Source: a virus. Taken from it: 21,092 nucleotides of DNA. A model generated the notes under the pieces. It ran no database searches. It worked only from the letters and a program-made list of their open reading frames with translations, and was not told the DNA's origin. The DNA lies in the IMG/VR virus record IMGVR_UViG_3300042564_002329, positions 1 through 21,092 of that record; one strand, given 5' to 3'. Made by a program: the position numbers and the translations under genes. Shown piece after piece: positions 6,240 through 12,120 of the stretch (position 1 is its first letter; every line of letters begins with the position of its first letter).

Positions 6240-6673
6240 TAGCGCTTTACTCCAAGGATCTCGCCTAGCGGCGTGAGCCGTCCAGAGCCAGAGCGCTTAG
6301 GGGATATAGGGGTTCTATTCTGTTCTCTCTCTCTTTCTCTTTCTCTGTCCGTCAACCCACCCTCTTTTCGTGCTCGGTAGCGTTCTCCACGAGAGGTCGA
6401 GGTGGGGTCGACTTGATATCGAGAATAGTTCGACACGGCAATGACACCGTCTCCAGATTCGGTCAGCAGACCACTTTTCAACAGGCCTTCCACACCCCTA
6501 AACAGGCGTGCGCCGATGACCGTCTTGAGGTGCTGTCGGTTCTTGAACACTCCGCCGGAGCGGAGCAGCTTGACCTCACCAATGATCGTAATGAACGCGC
6601 GAAACTGCGTGTCAGTCAGCGCCGAGATCTCCGCATCTCGATGTGCGTTTGCTACCCACTTGAACCAAACCAT
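6239..6673 (-). CDS. Winged-helix replication-initiator-like protein, 144 aa
   Basis: The N-terminal ~90 residues (MVWFKWVANAHRD..ISALTDTQFRAFITIIGEV..GGVFKNRQHLKTVIG..LLKSGLLTES) match the pattern of DnaD-like or replisome-organiser N-terminal winged helices in phages: a domain that senses or binds origin DNA. After it comes a low-complexity charged linker (DREREREREQNR) encoded by a GA-rich tract, then a short tail. I see no helicase-loader domain at the C-terminus, so it is shorter than typical replication initiators. A one-base TAATG overlap couples it to the upstream gene. Confidence 0.6.
   Translation of the reverse strand: MVWFKWVANAHRDAEISALTDTQFRAFITIIGEVKLLRSGGVFKNRQHLKTVIGARLFRGVEGLLKSGLLTESGDGVIAVSNYSRYQVDPTSTSRGERYRARKEGGLTDREREREREQNRTPISPKRSGSGRLTPLGEILGVKR
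6323..6346 (-). repeat. GA/GAAA low-complexity tract inside the winged-helix gene
   Basis: On the minus strand this is a run of GA and GAAA units encoding alternating Arg and Glu (REREREREQ). Short dinucleotide runs can slip during replication. A change of a non-multiple of three would truncate or alter the last ~35 residues. It may equally be a flexible charged linker with no regulatory meaning. Confidence 0.6.
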
Positions 6674-7101
6674 TAGACCCTCCTCTTCGCGTATTGCTTG
6701 CCGTTTAGGTTATTGAGATTGAGCTTCTTTAGCCTTCGGACAAGCACGCTCACCGCATCTGCCGGCTTTTTGCCTGTGCCGCTAATCTGCCAACCTTCAA
6801 TGTTTGCTTTGGCAATCCAATGAGATCCTTTCCTAGGCTTGCTGCGTACTACATCAACAGCGTTAGGCTCCGCTCCGAAGGTACGAGCGAGATTGTTGGC
6901 GTACTCAATCAACAAACCAGCTTCAGACATGTTCGCCGCAACAATGCGTTCGATGCGCTTCTTGTCGTGGTCCCTCATTCGAGCGATCAGCCGTGGCACA
7001 TCCTTGCGTACTGTTCGGCCGTGGAAGGTGATCGGCTCTCCTGTCTCAAGCGCATCCAGCACCATTGAGGCGTAGGAGTCGCCGTCGCTTTCTCGTTCCA
7101 T
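6673..7101 (-). CDS. Unknown basic protein, 142 aa
   Basis: No family is recognised. The N-terminal half is charged and helical (RKDVPRLIARMRDHDKKRIERIVA). The C-terminal part has the pattern HWIAKANIEGWQISGTGKKP followed by an amphipathic helix ADAVSVLVRRLKKLN and a strongly basic end (GKQYAKRRV). The strand-strand-helix order with basic patches would suit nucleic acid binding. It lies between the annealing protein and the winged-helix gene, so a role in replication or recombination is plausible. AGGAGG lies five bases upstream of the ATG. Confidence 0.65.
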   Translation of the reverse strand: MERESDGDSYASMVLDALETGEPITFHGRTVRKDVPRLIARMRDHDKKRIERIVAANMSEAGLLIEYANNLARTFGAEPNAVDVVRSKPRKGSHWIAKANIEGWQISGTGKKPADAVSVLVRRLKKLNLNNLNGKQYAKRRV

Positions 7102-7120
7102 CTCGTCCTCCTGTGTTAGT

Positions 7121-7157
7121 GGCTGGGAGAGGTGGAGGTCGCCAGTCTCTCCCAGCC
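7121..7157 (-). terminator. Intergenic hairpin after the annealing protein gene
   Basis: GGCTGGGAGAG (7121-7131) and CTCTCCCAGCC (7147-7157) are perfect 11-bp inverted repeats with a 15-base loop, in the 75-base gap between two genes. No U-run follows on the minus strand. It may be a partial terminator, pause or RNA-stability element that lowers expression of the genes downstream, or a binding site for a dimeric protein. Confidence 0.5.
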
Positions 7158-7176
7158 GTAGTTGATGCCGCTCAGA

Positions 7177-7899
7177 TCAGAACGGCAGTGACTCCAGGTC
7201 GCTCTCGTTGCGCTCAGGCTCGCCGAGTGGCGCGCTCTGTGCGTTCACCCAGGCGATGCTGGGCTTGCGCTTGCAGAACTGGCCGTCGGTCTTGCCGCCG
7301 CAGGCATAGAACGCGTTGTACTCCTTGCCCATCTTGCTCACGCCTGCCGGCTTGAACTGCCAAGCCGTGCGGTGCTCTGGGCATTCGCCCTCTGCGAAGA
7401 GCAGGGCAGCCGCGATCACTGGATCACTCGTAGAAACCGAAGGCTGAGACACCTTCACAGAGTCCACGGAGAGGGGTCTAGGAGCCACGGAGAGCGGCGC
7501 TTGTACCCTAGGTAGTACTTGGACACTCCCTGAGACCTTTTCAGCGCTGTAGAGGCTCCTGCCGATACCCAGTGCAGCCGCAGCTCGTCGGCGGCTATCG
7601 GTCACGCTGGACTTGATCGGCTCCTCGTCGCGCCCTGCGGCGTTCGGATAGCCGCACTCCTCAATCGTCTTAGTCACGCCCTCAAAGGTCACGATCAACC
7701 GACCACTCACCACTGCGGTGGCCGCATCAACCAAGTCCCACGTGAACGACCAACCCATTGTGCCGAAGACCTCATCGAGCCTAGTGTCAATAGCGCGCAC
7801 GTCTGCGTATGTGTAGGTCATTCCTGATCGTCCAGGACGATGCCTCAGTTCCTCTGGCTTGAACGGTGCGGCCAGTGCCGCTGCGATTTGCTTACTCAT
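7177..7899 (-). CDS. Rad52/22-like single-strand annealing protein with zinc ribbon and SSB-like tip, 240 aa
   Basis: The N-terminal domain fits Rad52-superfamily phage annealing proteins: Tyr-rich YTYADVRAIDTRLDEVFG (29-46), MGWSFTWDL, a strand pair around VSGRLIVTFEGV, and the conserved DEEPIKSSVTDSRRRAAAALGIGRSLY (91-117). It would anneal complementary single strands made by the YqaJ-like exonuclease two genes upstream. A Pro/Ser-rich linker (130-160) leads to a C-terminal Cys/His set (C173, H176, C200, C209) in a probable zinc ribbon. The last residues NESDLESLPF resemble the acidic C-terminal tip of bacterial SSB that ends in Pro-Phe. The ATG overlaps the upstream stop by eight bases. 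Confidence 0.8.
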   Translation of the reverse strand: MSKQIAAALAAPFKPEELRHRPGRSGMTYTYADVRAIDTRLDEVFGTMGWSFTWDLVDAATAVVSGRLIVTFEGVTKTIEECGYPNAAGRDEEPIKSSVTDSRRRAAAALGIGRSLYSAEKVSGSVQVLPRVQAPLSVAPRPLSVDSVKVSQPSVSTSDPVIAAALLFAEGECPEHRTAWQFKPAGVSKMGKEYNAFYACGGKTDGQFCKRKPSIAWVNAQSAPLGEPERNESDLESLPF

Positions 7900-8458
7900 T
7901 CTCTGGTCCTCCTAGAACCTCAATGGACTCCAGTTTGTTGACTGCCAGATTGCGCGAGTCCGCCTTCGCAATGTGACCGCTCTCGAATACCGTACCGATC
8001 TTCACCTCCTCCGCTTCCGCGAAATACTTAGTCGCATCCTTGACTCCTAGGAGCCACGCCTTCTGGAATCGCGTAGCGCTTGGTGCGCCGTTGCGATCCT
8101 CACCTGCTGCGAGCTGCAAGTGGACGAAGGCGTAATAGTCAACCGTCTGGTGGTCTTTGATGTAGTCAAACACGCTGACTGGATCGGATGCCCACGCAGC
8201 CTTGCTCCATGCCTTCGTCTTGACATCGACTTGTAGACCGCACACTTCGTAGTCGTGCGTGGTCGCGTCAATAAACTTGAACGGAATGCGAGCCTCCAGA
8301 AGCCCAGCCTCAAACACTGCCTGCCCAACGCAGCCAGTCCAAGTCGTGTTGCCGGCGGCCTTGTCCTTTCGGAACCGCAGGCGAGCGCTGGACTGTGCCG
8401 CCTTGTACATCTCCTCTGCTCGGACGATGATCGCTGGAGTGATCGCTACCTCAATCAC
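7892..8458 (-). CDS. PD-(D/E)xK nuclease-like protein, 188 aa
   Basis: The order of likely active-site residues is typical of PD-(D/E)xK enzymes: E50 in GCVGQAVFEAGL, D69 in ATTHDYEV, then the D-x-K pair in QVDVKTKAW (D78, K80). The GxxGQxxFE opening is common in phage proteins of this fold. The family may cut DNA in recombination or host degradation; the specific substrate is unknown. It sits between the YqaJ-like exonuclease and the annealing protein, so a recombination role fits. The GTG start overlaps the exonuclease stop (GTGA). Confidence 0.65.
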   Translation of the reverse strand: MIEVAITPAIIVRAEEMYKAAQSSARLRFRKDKAAGNTTWTGCVGQAVFEAGLLEARIPFKFIDATTHDYEVCGLQVDVKTKAWSKAAWASDPVSVFDYIKDHQTVDYYAFVHLQLAAGEDRNGAPSATRFQKAWLLGVKDATKYFAEAEEVKIGTVFESGHIAKADSRNLAVNKLESIEVLGGPENE

Positions 8459-9453
8459 GCGTCACCTTCCTTGCCGTGAACGCGGAAGACGCGCGCACCT
8501 GGTGTTTCTTTTGTACTCATCTCAATGATCTTGTCCCACTCGTTGGTAATGCCGATTTCAGATAGCACCTGTTCACCAAACATATAGCGCTCGCGCATTG
8601 CCAATGCGACTTGATGCCAATCAATCTTCACGCTCGCCTTGTTCTGCTTCCAAGTGGCAAGCCAGCCGTGACCCTTCACGCCTTCGCCCTCACCGATGGC
8701 TTCCTTGATGGCGATTGCCATCTCCTTGAGTGCAGCGTCAGCAGCCTCTGCCTCTGCCTTGGCTTCGATGTAGAGGCGCGCGATGTGATCGAGTTGCGGA
8801 TCTGCCTTGGCGTAAGTGTTGCTGCTCTGCGGCTTGACCTCTGCGAGTGTGTCGCTGTCGTTGCCGGTCAGCGGCGGTGGAGTCTTGGTCTTGACCAAGT
8901 CCAGGAACGCCACGGCCTTATCGAACAGGAGTGTCTGGTAGATCGGATCAGCCTCTACGCGCTCAATGCGGAACACCAAGCCAGAGAGCAGCACGGCAAC
9001 ATCGCAGTACGACGCGCCAGTGATAAACATCTGCCACTGCACCTGATCCACATACTCAGGTGGCACTGGGTACAACTGCCAGCGGCTGCTCGTTGAAGTC
9101 TTGATCTCTACGAGACCGTCGGTGTCGCCCACGATGGTGCGGTCCAACGATGCCATCGCCCAACTGTGCTCTTTCAACCGCACGATTCCGTTGCTCTTTC
9201 GTAGCTTCTTGCCAGTCTCGGCGGTGTAGTAGTCGGCTACTGCCTGCTCTAGCAACTGCCCACGCTGGGCTGCTGCTCCGACTTCCTGCTCACCGACTTG
9301 ACCAGTCAACTCTGCCCAAAGTCGGTACGCCGTCTTGTACGGCGATGTGCCGTTGATGGCGGTGATGCCGGTCGCGGTGATGCCGCCCTTCCGCATCTCG
9401 AACCACTCTGGACTCCGTTGCGGCGCAGATACAAACTCGTAGCGCTTGCTCAC
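8455..9453 (-). CDS. YqaJ-like/lambda-exonuclease-family recombinase, 332 aa
   Basis: The protein matches the YqaJ-type viral exonuclease: RSPEWFEMRKGGITATGI near the N-terminus, RGQLLEQAVADYY (64-76, E69 catalytic), LDRTIVGDTDGLVEIKTS (103-120, with the D112 and E116-x-K118 pair), and YVDQVQWQM (134-142, motif Gln). These 5'-3' exonucleases make 3' overhangs for annealing-type recombination, which fits the Rad52-like gene downstream. The region after residue 200 adds a helical segment (AKAEAEAADAALKEM) and an unassigned C-terminal domain, as in many phage YqaJ proteins. The GTG start overlaps the sigma-like gene. Confidence 0.85.
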   Translation of the reverse strand: MSKRYEFVSAPQRSPEWFEMRKGGITATGITAINGTSPYKTAYRLWAELTGQVGEQEVGAAAQRGQLLEQAVADYYTAETGKKLRKSNGIVRLKEHSWAMASLDRTIVGDTDGLVEIKTSTSSRWQLYPVPPEYVDQVQWQMFITGASYCDVAVLLSGLVFRIERVEADPIYQTLLFDKAVAFLDLVKTKTPPPLTGNDSDTLAEVKPQSSNTYAKADPQLDHIARLYIEAKAEAEAADAALKEMAIAIKEAIGEGEGVKGHGWLATWKQNKASVKIDWHQVALAMRERYMFGEQVLSEIGITNEWDKIIEMSTKETPGARVFRVHGKEGDA

Positions 9454-9692
9454 TTTCCCTCCTCTGCATCAAAGATCTTTCCATAACGCTTGATCGCTTT
9501 TAACGTTTTCAATTCAATGCGCCGCGCTTGTTCACGATTCATTAACCCCAGGGCGTCGGCTACCTCTTCGTATGTGCGCTGGCGACCATCATCTAAACCA
9601 AACCGGAGTCGCAAAAAACGTTCGTAAAATTCGTGCAAACCAGTCACAGGACGGTTGAGGTGTTTTACAACTTCATCGTATTGCTTGCTCAC
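9450..9692 (-). CDS. Stand-alone sigma70 region 4-like protein, 80 aa
   Basis: Residues 20-70 closely follow region 4 of primary sigma factors: LRLRFGLDDGRQRTYEEVADALGL, then NREQARRIELKTLKAIKRYG as the recognition helix and tail. In sigma70 this part binds the -35 element and the RNA polymerase beta flap. There is no region 2, so it cannot be a whole sigma factor. It may redirect or block host polymerase (as T4 AsiA or phage sigma4 mimics do by other folds), or act as a simple HTH regulator. Its early position behind the strong promoter fits a transcription switch. Confidence 0.8.
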   Translation of the reverse strand: MSKQYDEVVKHLNRPVTGLHEFYERFLRLRFGLDDGRQRTYEEVADALGLMNREQARRIELKTLKAIKRYGKIFDAEEGK

Positions 9693-9856
9693 TTGAACAC
9701 CTCCCAGACGATGACTGCCAGAATCCAGACGATCATCAACGCAACAGTAAACTCGAAGCGCTCCTGTCGGCGTGACTCTCGCTGGAGCTTCTCGTACTCG
9801 CTGCTAAAGTACGGCCGCACTACCATCTTGGGCGTGCTCTTACGATTGACTTTCAC
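9689..9856 (-). CDS. Small membrane protein, paralogue of the gene upstream, 55 aa
   Basis: A GTG at 9856 that overlaps the upstream TGA and has TAGGAGGG six bases before it is the best start; a longer frame from 9892 exists. The protein has a basic N-terminus, a conserved soluble segment (MVVRPYFSSEYEKLQRES) and one C-terminal membrane helix (TVALMIVWILAVIVWEVF). The VVR-x-[HY]-F-x2-[DE]-Y-[DE]-x-L-x-RES core is shared with the adjacent gene, showing a tandem duplication. The likely topology is cytoplasmic N-terminus with a tail anchor. The function is unknown. Confidence 0.75.
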   Translation of the reverse strand: MKVNRKSTPKMVVRPYFSSEYEKLQRESRRQERFEFTVALMIVWILAVIVWEVFK

Positions 9857-10032
9857 AGTGACCCTCCTACTACTAACACGATGATGAAACACGCGATGAA
9901 GATTCCGTAGCCGATACCGTCAATGATCGCCGACTTTAATTGAGCGGCTTGGATCGATTCTCTTTCCAGCGAGTCGTAATCAGCTACGAAATGTGAGCGA
10001 ACTACAAAGTTCGCAACCCTTTTGGTCTTCAT
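9853..10032 (-). CDS. Small membrane protein, paralogue of the gene downstream, 59 aa
   Basis: The ATG at 10032 follows AGGAGGACAGATTCT and starts MKTKRVANFVVRSHFVADYD, then LERES and a C-terminal membrane helix (GIFIACFIIVLVVGG). The N-terminal half aligns by eye with the next gene (VVRSHFVADYDSLERES against VVRPYFSSEYEKLQRES). The longer frame from 10116 overlaps the zinc-ribbon gene and lacks support. As with its paralogue, the role is unknown; small early membrane proteins in phages sometimes block superinfection or alter host envelope functions. Confidence 0.75.
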   Translation of the reverse strand: MKTKRVANFVVRSHFVADYDSLERESIQAAQLKSAIIDGIGYGIFIACFIIVLVVGGSL

Positions 10033-10051
10033 AGAATCTGTCCTCCTGTAT

Positions 10052-10225
10052 TTAGGAATTGAAGACAACCGTTGCGTCACACGCATCGCAGGCAGTCTCG
10101 CCAAGCTCGTCCTCAACCCAGTCAGATAGGCGCATACCTGGGTTTACCTCAAGGACACTGATGACGCAATCTTGGCAACGCGCCTCGCCATCACCGGTGT
10201 AGCGGAACAACTTAGCGGCGCTCAT
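10052..10225 (-). CDS. Small CxxC zinc-ribbon protein, 57 aa
   Basis: This short gene starts with an ATG that overlaps the TAA of the upstream gene (TAATG). It encodes two CxxC knuckles: CQDC at 17-20 and CDAC at 47-50, with an acidic helix (MRLSDWVEDELGE) between them. That spacing is enough for a single zinc ribbon. The acidic character argues for protein rather than DNA binding. No family is recognised. Confidence 0.75.
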   Translation of the reverse strand: MSAAKLFRYTGDGEARCQDCVISVLEVNPGMRLSDWVEDELGETACDACDATVVFNS

Positions 10226-10482
10226 TAGCGTGCCGCCTGTGCAGCGTAGGCTGCACGGATGTATGGCTGGATCACATTGATCTCATACGACGAGTAAAGA
10301 TCGAAGTAGTCGCCAGTGATCTCGTATGAGGCAACCATCTGCTCAAGTACGAAACCATCAAGCACCGTGAAGGCGATGAGGTACTTGCCGTCTCGGCGAA
10401 TAGTCAGCCTCCAACCATTCTTGTATGGCCGGATGGAATAGGTCTTTCCATCAGTGAACTTGCCCTGTGTGCTCTTTGTCAT
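10225..10482 (-). CDS. First gene of the early unit, unknown, 85 aa
   Basis: The ATG at 10482 is preceded by a near-perfect ribosome binding site (AAGGAGGT, 10487-10494). The in-frame longer start at 10539 would overlap the promoter -10 element and is rejected. The protein has a beta-rich core (KTYSIRPYKNGWRLTIRR, YLIAFTV) followed by a helix with many Tyr residues and an Ala-rich end. No domain is recognised. Its place directly after the strong promoter, with the best ribosome binding site in the window, suggests high early expression. Confidence 0.75.
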   Translation of the reverse strand: MTKSTQGKFTDGKTYSIRPYKNGWRLTIRRDGKYLIAFTVLDGFVLEQMVASYEITGDYFDLYSSYEINVIQPYIRAAYAAQAAR

Positions 10483-10486
10483 TTTG

Positions 10487-10494
10487 ACCTCCTT
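10487..10494 (-). promoter_or_regulatory. Strong ribosome binding site that decides the start of the first early gene
   Basis: AAGGAGGT on the minus strand lies four bases before the ATG at 10480-10482. It matches the anti-Shine-Dalgarno end of 16S rRNA over eight bases and is the basis for choosing this start. Confidence 0.8.
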
Positions 10495-10534
10495 GTCAGT
10501 CCAGCCGAGTGGCTGTGTCCTGCCTGACATAGGC

Positions 10535-10564
10535 ATCATAGGGTCAACGGTTCGCGCCTGTCAA
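10535..10564 (-). promoter_or_regulatory. Strong sigma70-type promoter for the early unit
   Basis: On the minus strand TTGACA (10559-10564) and TATGAT (10535-10540) are separated by 18 bases. The -35 is a perfect consensus and the -10 differs at one position. The start of transcription would fall near 10528, about 45 bases before the ATG of the first early gene, leaving a short leader with its Shine-Dalgarno sequence. This is the only near-consensus promoter I found in the window. Confidence 0.8.
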
Positions 10565-10601
10565 CCATGTTGCGTGAGTATCTTTTATGCAGGGTGGATA
10601 G

Positions 10602-10630
10602 CCCCTGGGTGGGGAGGGACCACCCAGGGG
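10602..10630 (-). terminator. 11-bp hairpin between the late and early units
   Basis: CCCCTGGGTGG (10602-10612) and CCACCCAGGGG (10620-10630) form a perfect 11-bp GC-rich stem with a seven-base loop, right after the last lysis-region gene and before the early promoter. No long U-run follows on the minus strand, only a mixed sequence with TAAAAGAT further on. Its position makes it a likely terminator of the late transcript. Confidence 0.7.
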
Positions 10631-10637
10631 AAGCCGC

Positions 10638-10793
10638 CTAGGACGGCTGCGACAAGTCCTCTAGAGCGAAGGCGATGAGGAGCCGTAGGCAGATGCCACA
10701 CAGGAGCACCTGCTCAGACTCGACCTCCCAGACCCTGCTCTGTAGCTCACAGACCGAGCAAGTGCCGTAGGGGCGCTTGACTCGGACTGGCAC
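10638..10793 (-). CDS. Small zinc-ribbon protein at the end of the late unit, 51 aa
   Basis: A GTG at 10793 follows directly after the endolysin stop, with AGGAAG five bases upstream. The protein reads CSVC at residues 12-15 and CGIC at 32-35, enough for one zinc, then a hydrophobic helix (LRLLIAFALEDL). The family is unknown. Its stop is followed within eight bases by the hairpin that probably ends the late transcript. Confidence 0.65.
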   Translation of the reverse strand: MPVRVKRPYGTCSVCELQSRVWEVESEQVLLCGICLRLLIAFALEDLSQPS

Positions 10794-10795
10794 GA

Positions 10796-11044
10796 TTACT
10801 TCCTAGTCAGGCCGTAGGTCGTCGTGTCCCTGTCTAGGGCCTTTACGACGATACCCAACCCACTCGCCAAGCCGGCACTCACGATCGTTCGGAAGTCTCC
10901 GCCCTGGATATCGAGCAGTGGAATCCCAAGTCCGAGCGCCACACTAATGGACACGGTTAGGAATGTCTTCACAAAATCCAGCCCAATTTCAAAGATCTGA
11001 GTGCTCGCGGCGATGTACTTGATACCTGCCCAAATGCGGTTCAT
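10796..11044 (-). CDS. Holin nested in frame inside the endolysin gene, 82 aa
   Basis: An internal ATG (11042-11044) in the endolysin frame has AGAAAGGA seven bases upstream, a better ribosome binding site than chance in this region. The product starts MNRIWAGIKYIAASTQIFEI and has two hydrophobic segments, FVKTFLTVSISVALGLGIPL (about 25-44) and FRTIVSAGLASGLGIVVKAL (about 51-70), with a charged end (DRDTTTYGLTRK). This layout is typical of small phage holins that permeabilise the membrane for lysis. It could be translated alone, as the tail of the 383-aa fusion, or both. Confidence 0.7.
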   Translation of the reverse strand: MNRIWAGIKYIAASTQIFEIGLDFVKTFLTVSISVALGLGIPLLDIQGGDFRTIVSAGLASGLGIVVKALDRDTTTYGLTRK

Positions 11045-11947
11045 GCCCTTTTCCTTTCTAGTCGCAGCGGCTGCTGCATTGATGACGGCGAGACCGTCTG
11101 CGGCGAGCGCGCCCCAGTCAGCCTTGCCGATCTGATCCAACTGCGCCTGTACAGCGTCAGGTGTCTTGATACCAGATTCTACTTTTCGCGCCTCCTGGTG
11201 GCGCTGTGGTGGCAATGCGGCGATTTTAGGAGCAGGTGCTGGCGTGGGTGCCGTAGGCACAACTGGCGTAGTGGCAACTGGCGCGGCTGCTGGTGCAGGC
11301 GCGGCGACCTTGCCTGGGTGGGTGACGATGAGCAGGCACTTGTAATCAACGCCAGCCTTCTTCGCCTTGAACTTGCTATTGGCGATCTGGCGGAGCTGCG
11401 CCTCTGTGACCGGCACGCCGTAGCGTTCAGCGGCGACCTTCTCGTCGCGCGTCGGACATGCCCACTGCCAGCCGTCAACATCGTCATAGCCTGCGGAGGT
11501 CATATGTCCGTAGCCAGCGGTGACGGTCTTAGGGTCTTTCTTGGTCCAGTAGCGCTTCCAACCGTCGTGCCACTTGCTGATCGGTACGCCTGCTGGGTAG
11601 TCCACTCCCTGCTGTACCCAGATCTGTAGAGCAGCGCCGGCCTTAGCGGCTGCGACTGCGTCCGCCCACGACTTCGCATATCGAGCCTTGCCACCTAGGT
11701 GCGCGATGACCTTCGCAGCCTCAGGCAGAGAGCCGCCGTTGTCGGACTTGCCCTGAATATCCTTGCGGCCAGTGACCTTCTTCATTGCTGCTACGCCGTC
11801 AGCGGCGCTGTAGTCGACCGTGTAGCCAGAAGCCCACGACACTGCGGCGGCACAAGATGACCAAGTGCAGTCATCAAGGATCTGCTTCGCGCCCTTCTGT
11901 TGCGCCTCTGCGTCCGAATAGAGTTGGCTCTTGACCTTGTACTTCAT
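10796..11947 (-). CDS. C39-like cysteine peptidase endolysin with C-terminal holin-like membrane domain, 383 aa
   Basis: Near the N-terminus DDCTWSSCAAAVSWASG (25-41) carries the likely catalytic Cys27, and GYGHMTSAGYDDVDGW (145-160) supplies the His148 and Asp pair expected of papain-like C39-type peptidases. Many actinobacteriophage lysins use such domains to cut peptide bonds in peptidoglycan. A Pro/Ala-rich linker (214-245) then joins a helical region and a membrane part (302-383) that is also a complete small holin. The ATG at 11947 overlaps the TAA of the upstream membrane protein gene (TAATG) with GGAGGAATA before it. The longer frame from 12175 is a shadow of that gene. Confidence 0.75.
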   Translation of the reverse strand: MKYKVKSQLYSDAEAQQKGAKQILDDCTWSSCAAAVSWASGYTVDYSAADGVAAMKKVTGRKDIQGKSDNGGSLPEAAKVIAHLGGKARYAKSWADAVAAAKAGAALQIWVQQGVDYPAGVPISKWHDGWKRYWTKKDPKTVTAGYGHMTSAGYDDVDGWQWACPTRDEKVAAERYGVPVTEAQLRQIANSKFKAKKAGVDYKCLLIVTHPGKVAAPAPAAAPVATTPVVPTAPTPAPAPKIAALPPQRHQEARKVESGIKTPDAVQAQLDQIGKADWGALAADGLAVINAAAAATRKEKGMNRIWAGIKYIAASTQIFEIGLDFVKTFLTVSISVALGLGIPLLDIQGGDFRTIVSAGLASGLGIVVKALDRDTTTYGLTRK

Positions 11948-12120
11948 TATTCCTCCATCCACCTGAGTGGTCCAGTCAGCAACCAGATCAGCGTCAGTCC
12001 GCCGAAGAGTGTTGCCATTGTTGATTGCGTGTCGCCCTCTGGCAGAACGACCACAGCGAAGAGCAGACCGAGAATGGTCCACGCCCCACCGACGAGATCT
12101 ACGATGATGCGCTTGATCAC
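11947..12120 (-). CDS. Two-helix membrane protein, candidate holin or antiholin, 57 aa
   Basis: The GTG at 12120 overlaps the upstream TGA (GTGA). The protein reads MIKRIIVDLVGGAWTILGLL, then a short acidic loop (LPEGDTQS), then ATLFGGLTLIWLLTG and an amphipathic end (PLRWMEE). Two membrane segments with short termini and its place immediately before the endolysin gene fit a phage holin or antiholin. Confidence 0.7.
   Translation of the reverse strand: MIKRIIVDLVGGAWTILGLLFAVVVLPEGDTQSTMATLFGGLTLIWLLTGPLRWMEE

Noticed and set aside
10483-10539. N-terminal extension of the first early gene (start at 10539)
   Set aside because: It would begin within the -10 element of the promoter, and a near-perfect ribosome binding site supports the ATG at 10482.
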